Shown here: piece by piece, positions 54,198 to 62,040 of the stretch | How positions within the stretch are numbered: position 1 is the first letter of the stretch | How the letters are laid out: every line of letters starts with the position of its first letter | NCBI RefSeq assembly: GCF_003852425.1 | Contig: NZ_QAJN01000003.1 | Location: 1-64,000 of the forward strand | Origin: Paucibacter sp. KBW04 | GTDB taxonomy: Bacteria > Pseudomonadota > Gammaproteobacteria > Burkholderiales > Burkholderiaceae_C | DNA length: 64,000 nt | Direction of reading: 5' to 3' | Position numbers and translations under genes: made by a program | Notes under the pieces: model-generated | What the model saw: the letters and a program-made list of their open reading frames with translations, nothing else | Told to the model about the DNA's origin: nothing | Database searches by the model: none

Positions 54198-54977
54198 ATG
54201 CGTTTTTGTAGCCTAGGCAGCGGCAGCGGCGGCAATGCCACGCTGATCGAAGCCAGCCAGGGCATCACCAGCACCCAGCTCCTGCTGGACTGCGGCTTCA
54301 GCCTGCGCGAACTCAGCAAACGCCTGCTGCGCGCCGGCAGCTCGCCCGAGCAACTCAGCGCGGTGTTCATCACCCATGAGCATGGCGACCATGTGGGTTG
54401 CGTACTCAATCTATGCCAGCGCTTTCAAGTGCCGCTATGGACCAGCCGTGGCACCTGGAAGGCCATAGGCCATGAGGACTTCGACCCCAAGCTGCTGCAC
54501 CTGGTACGCGACGGCGACTTCATCGACCTGGGCGATATGGCTTTACAGCCCTTTGCCGTGCCTCACGACGCCCGCGAGCCCCTGCACCTGCGCTGCCACG
54601 ACGGTGACCGCCATCTAGGCCTGCTGACCGATCTGGGCTGCGCCACACCGCAGGTCATCGAAGCCTTGCAAGACTGCCATGCCCTGCTGCTGGAATGCAA
54701 TCACGACGAGCAGCTGCTCAGGAACTCCAGCTACCCGGCCAGCCTCAAACGCCGCATCCTGGGCAGCCACGGCCATTTATGCAACGAGCACTCGGCCGAC
54801 TTGCTGCGCCAGTGCCTGCACACCGATTTGGGCGTCGTGGTCGCCGCCCATCTGAGCGAGCGCAATAACCGGCCCGAGCTGGCCGCACAAGCGCTGGCCG
54901 CTGCACTGGATCGCAAGATCGAGGACATTCCGGTCGCCAGCCAGGGCTTGGGCACGGACTGGTTTTCACTGCGCTGA
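54198..54977 (+). CDS. YycJ/WalJ-like metallo-beta-lactamase-fold nuclease
   Basis: The 259-residue protein starts MRFCSLGSGSGGNATLIEA and has the metal motif THEHGDH (His60, His62, Asp64, His65). A later LLLECNHDEQLL and SHGHLCNEHSADLL follow, as in the YycJ/WalJ exonuclease-like group. Relatives are linked to DNA repair as 5'-3' exonucleases. It begins 29 bases after the bamC terminator. The frame is open upstream, but the ATG at 54198 matches the family. Confidence 0.87.
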   Translation: MRFCSLGSGSGGNATLIEASQGITSTQLLLDCGFSLRELSKRLLRAGSSPEQLSAVFITHEHGDHVGCVLNLCQRFQVPLWTSRGTWKAIGHEDFDPKLLHLVRDGDFIDLGDMALQPFAVPHDAREPLHLRCHDGDRHLGLLTDLGCATPQVIEALQDCHALLLECNHDEQLLRNSSYPASLKRRILGSHGHLCNEHSADLLRQCLHTDLGVVVAAHLSERNNRPELAAQALAAALDRKIEDIPVASQGLGTDWFSLR

Positions 54978-55026
54978 GCCGCTTTTGTCACCCGATAAAC
55001 GCAGGCCTTGCAAAAACAGCAGACGT

Positions 55027-55061
55027 AAAAAAACCGCCTGGTTCGCACCGGGCGGTTTTTT
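55027..55061. terminator. Bidirectional terminator
   Basis: AAAAAAACCGCC and GGCGGTTTTTT flank a 12-base loop. It serves the convergent nuclease and small lipoprotein genes. Confidence 0.88.
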
Positions 55062-55082
55062 CAGAGAATCGAAAAGATTCGA

Positions 55083-55328
55083 TTACTTCTTGATGGCGTC
55101 AACAGCCGAAGCAGCTGCATCAGCAGCGGCAGTGCCGACAGCCGAAGCTGCGTCAGCAGCGCCGGTGGCCACTGCGGAAGCGGCAGCCGAAGCAGCCGAG
55201 TCAACAGCGCTGGCGGCAGCCGAAGCGGCTTCAGCGACGGGAGCCACAACAGCGGCTTCTTCCTTCTTGCCGCAAGCGGTCAGGGCAACAGCAGCCAACA
55301 GGGTAGCCAACAGGATCGACTTGTTCAT
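55083..55328 (-). CDS. Small alanine-rich lipoprotein with 11-residue repeats
   Basis: The 81-residue product has a signal peptide and lipobox ending LTAC (Cys19), then GKKEEAAVVAPVAE. About four copies follow of an 11-residue unit: AASAAASAVDS, AASAAASAVAT, GAADAASAVGT and AAADAAASAVD; it ends AIKK. Since it lacks Asp at +2 after Cys (Gly-Lys instead), export to the outer membrane is expected. The mature part should form a long Ala-rich helix, somewhat like Lpp in layout but with 11-residue rather than 7-residue spacing. A GAGGA site precedes the ATG. No named family known to me. Confidence 0.78.
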   Translation of the reverse strand: MNKSILLATLLAAVALTACGKKEEAAVVAPVAEAASAAASAVDSAASAAASAVATGAADAASAVGTAAADAAASAVDAIKK

Positions 55329-55360
55329 ACTTGTCCTCAAAATTCGTTAAACGACGATGC

Positions 55361-55508
55361 AATTACCGGTAATTTTTTGAAGCATCACAACAGTCTCAAA
55401 CCCTCAGAAAAAACTGAATATTTGACTTGCTGCGAACCTCGACGTCTTAAGACGAGGAAACCTCGAGCGCTTCCACCGCCTAGCCTGTAAGTATAACCGG
55501 TACTTTTG
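55361..55508. promoter_or_regulatory. Upstream region of the lipoprotein gene with twin ACCGGTA sites
   Basis: AATTACCGGTAATT (55361-55374) is a perfect palindrome. A related site ATAACCGGTACTTTT lies at 55493-55507, with 13 of 16 bases matching when aligned. CGTCTTAAGACG (55443-55454) is another perfect palindrome between them. On the minus strand TTGAGA followed by AAAATT about 17 bases later could be the promoter, putting the first site close to the start of transcription. Confidence 0.4.
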
Positions 55509-55515
55509 TCCACCC

Positions 55516-56052
55516 TTATAGACCCAATGTCGTGCTGGCAAATGATTCGTAAGACCGTTGCAAGCTTGCATCAGTCTGTTCGCGCAGCGACACAGCGTCG
55601 ATCTGGCTCAAGGACAAAACGCCTCGCCAATGCTGTTTATCCAACAGCCGCAGGCTGAGCGTCGCCTCGCGGCCCTTGGCCCACAGCAAGGCCTCGGGCG
55701 CGCCATGCCCCAGGGGCTGCCAATCCTCGTCAAAAGCCCGCGCCTGCACGCAATGGCCATAGCGAGCGCGCCACTGCACAAAGCGCGGATGGCGGCGACG
55801 CAAATCCTCGAACTGCTGGGCCAGCAAAAGCAGGCGACGGCCGGGTTTGGCCCAGGCCTGTAAAACGGCCAACAGCGCGGGCTCCGACAAAGGCCAGTCA
55901 ACAAAGCTCGCGTCCACCCAGCGCAGGTCTCGGCAGTCCTCAGCCCCGGCCCAGGCCAAGCACTGGGTGAGGGCCGCCGCAAAGGCCTGACGACCCTCAA
56001 ACACCCCCAGATTCAAGGCGGGCTGACATGACTCTTCCGGTGCTTGCGTCAT
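55516..56052 (-). CDS. Conserved-looking hypothetical protein next to the ribosomal oxygenase
   Basis: I do not recognise this 178-residue cytoplasmic protein. It has no signal peptide or membrane segment. It shows alternating helix and strand patterns (RQAFAAALTQCLAWAG; RRLLLLAQQFEDLRRRHPRF) and several Trp and Arg residues (FVQWRARYGH). The fold may be a Rossmann-like or PLD-like half domain. It starts 55 bases after the stop of the RoxA-like gene on the same strand, so it is probably cotranscribed. Confidence 0.7.
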   Translation of the reverse strand: MTQAPEESCQPALNLGVFEGRQAFAAALTQCLAWAGAEDCRDLRWVDASFVDWPLSEPALLAVLQAWAKPGRRLLLLAQQFEDLRRRHPRFVQWRARYGHCVQARAFDEDWQPLGHGAPEALLWAKGREATLSLRLLDKQHWRGVLSLSQIDAVSLREQTDASLQRSYESFASTTLGL

Positions 56053-56107
56053 GGCTTTGCGCTCCCAAAAAACTCGGTCAAAACCTCATTCGGACCGGGC
56101 AGCGGCC

Positions 56108-57223
56108 TTAGTCAGCCACCCGAACCCAACCGTCTTCTGCCCACTGGTCGAGCAACTCACGCGCGCCTTCCGACAACTGCGTCACTTGCTTGGCCGTCAG
56201 TGCTCTTTGGTCGGCAAACTCACGCATCAACTTGGCATCGCGGCCAGCCGCGCGGAAGGACTCGCCGTTGATGAAAATGTGCGCGGGATCGTAGAGCATG
56301 CGGCTGCGCCTATCCAGCACGGCCCCGCAGCCGGCAGGCACCGGCACACCCGCATCGAACCAGACATGAGGCTTGGGCTCGGTCATGGCCTCACCCAGCG
56401 CCCGCTCCAGCGCCAGGGGCTCACGCAGCGCACGCTCGGCGGCATCGCGGGCGAAGTCCAGCAGTTGCTGAGGCATCAGGCCGGGGGTGGTGGTGGCCGG
56501 CTGCTTGGGGTCGGCATACATGCGATTGGCGTAATGCTGGTCTTCGTCGTCCATCAAACGGCTCAGCAAATCCTTGGCCAACTCGGCCCGCCAAGGCGTG
56601 CGGAAGCCCACCGAGCAGGTCATGCATTCGCCAATCGCCACGCCGTCATGCGCCCAACCCGGCGGCAGATACAACATATCGCCCGGCTCCAGCACATATT
56701 CCTGCTCGGGTTCGAAGTTAGCGATGATTTTTAGCGGCACATCGTCGCGCAGCTGGGCATTCTTTTGCTGGCCGATGCGCCAGCGGCGCTGGCCGTGGAC
56801 CTGGATCAGGAACACATCGTAGGAATCGAAATGCGGGCCCACGCCGCCGCCATCGGTAGCGTAGGAAATCATCAAATCATCCAGCCGCGCCTCGGGCACA
56901 AAACGGAACTGGCTCAGCAAGTCGTAAGCGGCGGGCACATGTTGCTCCAGCCCTTGCACCAGCAGCGTCCAGCCAGCCTTGGAGAAAGGCGGCAGTTTGG
57001 CGATGGGGCCTTTGCGCAGGGCCCAGCGGCCATCAAAAGCGCTGACCAGGCGTGACTCCGCATCCTCGCTGGCGGCCAAGGCCGCCAGCTCGCTGCGCGA
57101 GGCAGGTGGGCGAATGCCAGGCAAGGCCTGCCGCACCAGCAAGGGCTTCTTCTGCCAGTGGCGACGCATGAATTGTTCGGGGCTGAGGCCGCCCAGCAGC
57201 GGCAGGGAGTCTTGGATGTTCAT
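56108..57223 (-). CDS. roxA: Ribosomal protein L16 arginine hydroxylase-like (RoxA/YcfD) cupin oxygenase
   Basis: The 371-residue protein has a JmjC-type cupin domain with the iron ligands in GPHFDSYDVFLIQVHGQRRW (His-x-Asp) and GWAHDGVAIG (His). The N-terminal pattern FMRRHWQKKPLLVRQALPG and a C-terminal winged-helix-like region match YcfD/RoxA. That enzyme uses 2-oxoglutarate and O2 to hydroxylate an Arg of ribosomal protein L16. Start choices are 57223 (MNIQDSLPLL) and 57232. It is divergent from the exporter operon. Confidence 0.88.
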   Translation of the reverse strand: MNIQDSLPLLGGLSPEQFMRRHWQKKPLLVRQALPGIRPPASRSELAALAASEDAESRLVSAFDGRWALRKGPIAKLPPFSKAGWTLLVQGLEQHVPAAYDLLSQFRFVPEARLDDLMISYATDGGGVGPHFDSYDVFLIQVHGQRRWRIGQQKNAQLRDDVPLKIIANFEPEQEYVLEPGDMLYLPPGWAHDGVAIGECMTCSVGFRTPWRAELAKDLLSRLMDDEDQHYANRMYADPKQPATTTPGLMPQQLLDFARDAAERALREPLALERALGEAMTEPKPHVWFDAGVPVPAGCGAVLDRRSRMLYDPAHIFINGESFRAAGRDAKLMREFADQRALTAKQVTQLSEGARELLDQWAEDGWVRVAD

Positions 57224-57251
57224 GGCGGGCATTGTCGCCTGCTCCCCTGTT

Positions 57252-57292
57252 TCGAAATTGGGACGAGTTGCGCTCGCGCATCCCAGTTTCGA
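57252..57292. promoter_or_regulatory. Long inverted repeat, candidate enhancer site for the sigma-54 activator
   Basis: TCGAAATTGGGA (57252-57263) and TCCCAGTTTCGA (57281-57292) are inverted 12-base arms with one mismatch and a 17-base spacer. The first arm also contains the palindrome TTTCGAAA (57250-57257). The pair lies about 126-166 bases before the predicted start site of the exporter operon, the usual distance for NtrC-type binding sites. It is also close to the roxA start and could act there. Confidence 0.5.
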
Positions 57293-57390
57293 CATTCCTG
57301 AGCCTTCACTGCGCCAGATCAAGTCCGCGCACTTCGGCCATTCACCCGGGAAATCAAGCATTTGCCTTGTTTCCTCACGCACCTCGACCG

Positions 57391-57407
57391 CTGGCACGAC
57401 TCCTGCA
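57391..57407 (+). promoter_or_regulatory. Sigma-54 (-24/-12) promoter of the exporter operon
   Basis: CTGGCACGACTCCTGCA matches the RpoN consensus YTGGCACG-N4-TTGCW with one mismatch in the -12 part (CTGCA for TTGCA). GG (57393-57394) and GC (57405-57406) have the required 10 bases between them. The predicted start of transcription is near 57418, two to four bases before the ATG at 57421. Confidence 0.7.
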
Positions 57408-57420
57408 AAGCCGTCTTGAT

Positions 57421-58692
57421 ATGGACATTCAACGCGCACTCACACCACTCCAACGCTTGCGCCAAAAAGGCCCTCGCCTGGGCTTGGCCGCCCTCTTGCT
57501 GATCCTGCTCGCGGGCCTGCTCGCCCTGCGCTTGCAAGCCAAGCCCAGCGAGATGAGCGTGAGCCGCCAAGGTGTCGTGCTGGCCTCGGTTGAACGCGGC
57601 CCGCTGCAACTGGATGTGCGCGCCGCCGGCGTGCTGCTGCCCAGCCAGCAGCGCTGGATCGCAGCGCAAAGCGAGGGCCGGGTCGAACGGGTCGAGGTGC
57701 AGGCGGGCAGTTCGGTGCGCAAGGGTCAGGTCTTGCTCACCCTCAGCAATCCTCAGTTGCAGCTACGCCTGCTGGAGCTGCGCGGCCAGCTAGAGCAGGC
57801 CCGAGCCGAGATGAACGCCACCCAGCTCAGCCTGGAAAGCCAGGCACTGAACCAAGGCGCCGCCGTCCAGCGCGCCGAGTTTGCCCTGCGCAGTGCCGAG
57901 CTGCAGTGGGAGGCCGACCAGGAGTTGCGCAAGGACGGCATGGTTTCCAAACTGGCTTTTGAACGCAGCCGCTTCGCGCTGGAGCAAGCCCGCCAGACCT
58001 TGCAGCTAGAGCGTGAGCAACTGAGCCGACACCGCGCCGCCATGCAAGCCCAGTTGGAGGCAAAGCGCGCAGCCTTGAACCGCTGGCAGCAAAGCCTGCA
58101 AAGAGAGCAGGAGTTGATGGAAGCGCTCAACGTCCGGGCGCCAGAGGACGCGGTGGTGCAAGAGCTGAATCTGCAACCCGGGCAAAGCGTGTTGGCCGGC
58201 GCCAATCTGGCCAAGCTGGCGCGAGCCGACGCGCTCTACGCCCAGCTGCAGGTGCAAGAAGCCCAGGCCCGCGATATTGCCCTGGGCCAAAGCGCCCAGC
58301 TCGACCTGCGCAGCGGGGGCAGCGATGGCCAGCTCGGCGGCCAGGTCAGCCGCATCGCCGCCAAGGTGAGCAATGGGGTGGTGTTGGTGGACATCGCGCT
58401 GAGCGGCCCACTGCCGCGCGGCGCCCGCTCCGATCTGGGCGTGGACGGCGTCATCACCCTCAGCCGCCTGGACAACACCTTGCAAATTCAGCGCCCCTTG
58501 TTCAGCCAGGCGCAGAGCCGCGCCAGCCTCTTCCGCCTGGGCGCAGACGGCGTGCTGGAGCGGGTGCCCGTGCAGTTCGGCCCGGCCTCGGTGGGCCGTA
58601 TCGCCCTGCAGTCGGGCCTGAGCCTGGGCGATCAGGTGGTGGTATCCGACACCAGCGCCTGGCGCGAGGCGCAGCGCGTGCGCCTGCGTTGA
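57421..58692 (+). CDS. MacA/HlyD-type periplasmic adaptor (membrane fusion protein)
   Basis: The 423-residue protein has a cytoplasmic N-terminus of about 18 residues, one membrane helix (about 19-38), a split biotinyl-lipoyl domain (GRVERVEVQAGSSVRKGQVLLTL; VLNVRAPEDAVVQELNLQPGQ-like region) around a long coiled-coil hairpin (about 105-230), and a beta-barrel domain. It would link the ABC exporter to an outer-membrane channel. No channel gene is in the window. No Shine-Dalgarno site precedes the ATG, in line with the start site predicted from the sigma-54 promoter. First gene of the operon. Confidence 0.9.
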   Translation: MDIQRALTPLQRLRQKGPRLGLAALLLILLAGLLALRLQAKPSEMSVSRQGVVLASVERGPLQLDVRAAGVLLPSQQRWIAAQSEGRVERVEVQAGSSVRKGQVLLTLSNPQLQLRLLELRGQLEQARAEMNATQLSLESQALNQGAAVQRAEFALRSAELQWEADQELRKDGMVSKLAFERSRFALEQARQTLQLEREQLSRHRAAMQAQLEAKRAALNRWQQSLQREQELMEALNVRAPEDAVVQELNLQPGQSVLAGANLAKLARADALYAQLQVQEAQARDIALGQSAQLDLRSGGSDGQLGGQVSRIAAKVSNGVVLVDIALSGPLPRGARSDLGVDGVITLSRLDNTLQIQRPLFSQAQSRASLFRLGADGVLERVPVQFGPASVGRIALQSGLSLGDQVVVSDTSAWREAQRVRLR

Positions 58693-58765
58693 GGCAGCGG
58701 CCGCCCTGCACTCACTCACTTGACCCACTAACTTTCAACCTATATTGACCACCGAGGAGACGCCC

Positions 58766-59518
58766 ATGACTAGCCAGACCCAGCAGCCCGTCCTGATCCG
58801 CCTGCAAGGCATACAGAAGAGCTTTCTCAGCGATGAGCTGGAGACCCGCGCGCTGGACGACATCCATCTCGTCATCAGACGAGGTGAGTTCCTGGCCGTC
58901 AGCGGCCCCTCGGGCTGCGGCAAATCCAGCCTGCTGGCCATACTGGGCCTGCTGGACAGGCCCAGCGCCGGCCGCTATGAGCTGGACGGGCAAAGCGTCG
59001 AAAGCTTGGACAAGCGCGCCTGCGCCCTGCTGCGCAATCAAAGCATCGGCTTTGTGTTCCAGGCCTTCAATCTGATCGCCGAGTTGACGGTGGAGGAAAA
59101 CGTCGCCCTGCCGCTGAGCTATCGCAAGGATCTCAGCCGCGCCCAGCGCCGCAGCCGCGTGGCCGAGGTACTGGCCCAGGTCGACATGAGCCACCGCGCC
59201 CGCCACTACCCCAACCAGCTCTCCGGCGGCCAACAGCAAAGAGTCGCCATTGCCCGCGCCCTGGTGGGCCGGCCCAGCCTGATCCTGGCCGATGAGCCCA
59301 CCGGCAATCTGGACTCTCGCAATGCCGAGCTTGTGATGCAGCTGCTGAAAGAGGTGCACGCCGGCGGCGCCACGCTTTGCATGGTCACCCATGAGCCGCG
59401 CTTTGCCGCCATGGCCCAGCGCACGATCAGCCTCTACGACGGCCATATCGTGGCCGACCTGCCCAATGTGGCCAGCCCCGCGCCGCACTTGAGCAGCCAA
59501 GCGGCCGAGGTGCTGTGA
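58766..59518 (+). CDS. ABC transporter ATPase (MacB/LolD type)
   Basis: The 250-residue ATPase has Walker [12 protein letters not shown], the Q-loop [22 protein letters not shown], signature [15 protein letters not shown], Walker [14 protein letters not shown] and the H-loop VTHEPRF. The [10 protein letters not shown] and TGNLD features are those of the MacB/LolD/FtsE group that serves FtsX-like permeases. A GAGGAG site lies 6 bases before the ATG at 58766. Its stop overlaps the permease start (TGATG). Confidence 0.93.
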   Translation: MTSQTQQPVLIRLQGIQKSFLSDELETRALDDIHLVIRRGEFLAVSGPSGCGKSSLLAILGLLDRPSAGRYELDGQSVESLDKRACALLRNQSIGFVFQAFNLIAELTVEENVALPLSYRKDLSRAQRRSRVAEVLAQVDMSHRARHYPNQLSGGQQQRVAIARALVGRPSLILADEPTGNLDSRNAELVMQLLKEVHAGGATLCMVTHEPRFAAMAQRTISLYDGHIVADLPNVASPAPHLSSQAAEVL

Positions 59519-61977
59519 TGCGCGACGACCTGAACCACGCCCTGCGCGCCCTGCTGCGCGCCCCGGGCTTCAGCTTGCTGAGTCTCTTGAGCCTGATCTG
59601 CGGCCTGGGCTTTGCCATTTACAGCGCCGCCATCTATTTCAGCTTTGTGGACGGCCACATCCCCTTCCCCGAGCCCGGCCGCCTGCGTGCGGTGGAGGCC
59701 ACCCGCCAGGCCGATCGCACCCAGGCCAATAGCGTGCATTACCTGGACTACCTGGCGTACGCCAGCCAAACCCGGGGCCGCAGCTGGGAGGACATGCAAG
59801 CCTTGCGCACCGCTACCGTCACCTTGGGGCACAGCCGCAGCTACCCCAGCACCTTCAAGGCGGCCTATGTACCCGCCGCGCTCTGGCCTTGGCTGGGCGA
59901 GGCCGCCCGACCCGAGCTCGGCCGCTTGCTGCAAGCCAGTGACGAGCAGGCCGGTGCAGCGCCCGTGGTGGTGATAGGCGCCGAGGTCTGGCGCAATTTT
60001 TTGGCGGCTGACCCCAAGGTGATCGGCAGCCACCTCAAGATCAACGGGGTGGACACCGAGATCGTCGGCGTGCTGCCCGCGCAGCTGCGCTTCCCCATGG
60101 TTCAGCAGGTCTGGCTGCCTTTCCGCCCGCCCAGCGGTCCGCTCAGCCGCGGCAAGGGCCAAAGCATGGGCACACCCCAGCATGTGATGGTGCTGGGCCG
60201 CCTCAAAGCCGGCGCCTCGGCCGCCCAGGCCCAGGCCGAGCTGGATCAGGTCGCCGCCCAGCTGGCACAAAGCTTTCCGGCCAATAACAAGGACGTGGGC
60301 GCCATCGCCCTGCCCTATGCGGCCTGGGGCATGCCCGATCTGGAACTGATCTACCTGGGTCTGGCCGCCGCGGCGGCCCTGCTGCTGGCCCTGGTTGGCA
60401 TCAACACCAGCAATCTGCTGCTGGCACGCGCCAACGAGCGCCGTCAGGAACTGGCCTTGCGTGCCGCCCTCGGTGCCCCGCGATCCCGGTTGATCTGGCG
60501 CCTGCTGCTGGAGGCCTTGCTGCTGTGCGGCGCTGCGGGCTTGGTCGGCCTCTTCTTCAGTGCCTGGGCGCTGGAGGCCACGCAGCAGGCCGTGCTCAGC
60601 ACCGCCGACGGCCGCCTGCCCTTCTGGATACAGATCCACCTCAGCCCGGCCGCCGTGGTCTGCGGCCTGGGCCTGAGTGTGGCCATCGCCTTGCTGACCG
60701 CCGGCCTGCCCGCCTGGCGCGCTTCCGCCGTGGACGTGGCCTCGGTCTTGCGCGATGGTCGCGGTGGCAACAGCCGCCAGGCCGGCCGCCTCAGCCGCGC
60801 CTTGGTGGTCTTGCAAATCGCCTTGTCCAGCCTGCTCCTGCTGCTCTCGGGCATGCAAACCGTCGAGGTGGAGCGGCGCCTGAACGCCGGCACCGGAGCG
60901 CGCAGCCATGCGGTGATGACGGCGCAGCTGCAACCGCGCCTGGCCGTTTATCAGGGGCCCGAGGCCGAGCCGGCCTTGGCTCAGCTCTGGGCGCGCTTGG
61001 AGACCGCCCTGCAAGAGCAGGTGGATGGCAGCACGGGCGTCGCCCTGTCCACCAGCCTGCCCGGTGGCGGCATGCGCTCCAGCGAGGAGGTCTTGGCCGA
61101 GGGCATGCAGATCAGCGATGAGCGCTACCCCAGCGCCGGTGACTACAGCGTCAACAGCGGCTATTTCAAGGCCCTGGAAGTCCCCCTGCTGGCCGGGCGC
61201 GAATTCAGCAGCAGCGATAGAGCCGAGGGGCTCAAGGTGGCCGTGGTCAACGCCAATTTCGCGGCCCAGTTCTGGCCCGGCCAAAGCCTGCATGCGGTGC
61301 TGGGCAAACGCTTCAAAGTCGACCCCAAGAACCCCAAAAGCGACTGGGTCACCGTGGTGGGTGTCTGCGCCCATCTGATCCAGGGTATTGCAGGGGACGC
61401 CGGCCGGCGGGCCGCCAACTTCTATCGCCCGCTGAGCCAAGCACCCTCGCCGGACATCAATATCGGCCTGGTGGGCCTGAACGACACAGCGGCCAGCCGC
61501 GAGCTCTTGGCCCGTGCCGTGGCCAAGGCCGACCCCGCCCTGGCGCTGGAGCGGGTCTATAGCGCGGAGGAGCGCCAACGCATCGCCTACGGCGGCGAGG
61601 AGGTGATGTCGGCGCTGTGCCTGATTCTGGGCATGATGACCATGAGCTTGGCCGTCAGCGGCATCTACGGCGTCACCAGCCGAGCCGTGCAGCTGCGCGG
61701 CCAGGAAATCGCCGTGCGCCGCGCGGTCGGCGCGACCGACGCTCAGATGATGCGTCTGCTGATGGCCCAGGCCCTGCGCCTGCTGCTCATCGCCCTGCCC
61801 CTGGGTCTGCTGGCCGGTGCCTTGATCCTGCGCCAGGACGCGGCCTCCGCAGCCCTGCTGGCCGCGGGCCTGAGCTTGGTCGCCCTGGTGATCAGCAGTC
61901 TGGTCTTGGTCTCCACCTGGCTGCCCGCCCGCCAAGCCCTGCGCCAGCTGCCCAGCGCGGCTCTCAACAGTGTTTGA
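59518..61977 (+). CDS. MacB/FtsX-type ABC permease with two periplasmic core domains
   Basis: The 819-residue permease has eight predicted membrane segments in two FtsX-like blocks. TM1 is near residue 20, three segments lie near 280-400, one near 430 and three at the C-terminus. MacB_PCD periplasmic domains lie between them (about 45-270 and 455-680). The second block ends with VQLRGQEIAVRRAVGATDAQ, typical of the family. It is one long chain rather than two 400-residue subunits, as in YbbP-like or duplicated permeases. Such transporters transmit ATP energy to periplasmic partners (mechanotransmission) and export peptides, lipids or toxins. The start is ATG at 59518; a GTG one codon upstream is possible. 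Confidence 0.88.
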   Translation: MRDDLNHALRALLRAPGFSLLSLLSLICGLGFAIYSAAIYFSFVDGHIPFPEPGRLRAVEATRQADRTQANSVHYLDYLAYASQTRGRSWEDMQALRTATVTLGHSRSYPSTFKAAYVPAALWPWLGEAARPELGRLLQASDEQAGAAPVVVIGAEVWRNFLAADPKVIGSHLKINGVDTEIVGVLPAQLRFPMVQQVWLPFRPPSGPLSRGKGQSMGTPQHVMVLGRLKAGASAAQAQAELDQVAAQLAQSFPANNKDVGAIALPYAAWGMPDLELIYLGLAAAAALLLALVGINTSNLLLARANERRQELALRAALGAPRSRLIWRLLLEALLLCGAAGLVGLFFSAWALEATQQAVLSTADGRLPFWIQIHLSPAAVVCGLGLSVAIALLTAGLPAWRASAVDVASVLRDGRGGNSRQAGRLSRALVVLQIALSSLLLLLSGMQTVEVERRLNAGTGARSHAVMTAQLQPRLAVYQGPEAEPALAQLWARLETALQEQVDGSTGVALSTSLPGGGMRSSEEVLAEGMQISDERYPSAGDYSVNSGYFKALEVPLLAGREFSSSDRAEGLKVAVVNANFAAQFWPGQSLHAVLGKRFKVDPKNPKSDWVTVVGVCAHLIQGIAGDAGRRAANFYRPLSQAPSPDINIGLVGLNDTAASRELLARAVAKADPALALERVYSAEERQRIAYGGEEVMSALCLILGMMTMSLAVSGIYGVTSRAVQLRGQEIAVRRAVGATDAQMMRLLMAQALRLLLIALPLGLLAGALILRQDAASAALLAAGLSLVALVISSLVLVSTWLPARQALRQLPSAALNSV

Positions 61978-62001
61978 GGCGGGGCTCCCCAGCAGCGGTC
62001 T

Positions 62002-62030
62002 GGCCGGGCGAGAATGGCCCGGCCATTTTT
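62002..62030 (+). terminator. Terminator-like hairpin between permease and regulator genes
   Basis: GGCCGGGC (62002-62009) and GCCCGGCC (62017-62024) form a perfect 8-bp stem with a 7-base loop, followed by ATTTTT (62025-62030). It lies in the 63-base gap inside the operon. Partial termination here would make less regulator than transporter. Confidence 0.65.
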
Positions 62031-62040
62031 CCTCGACCCA

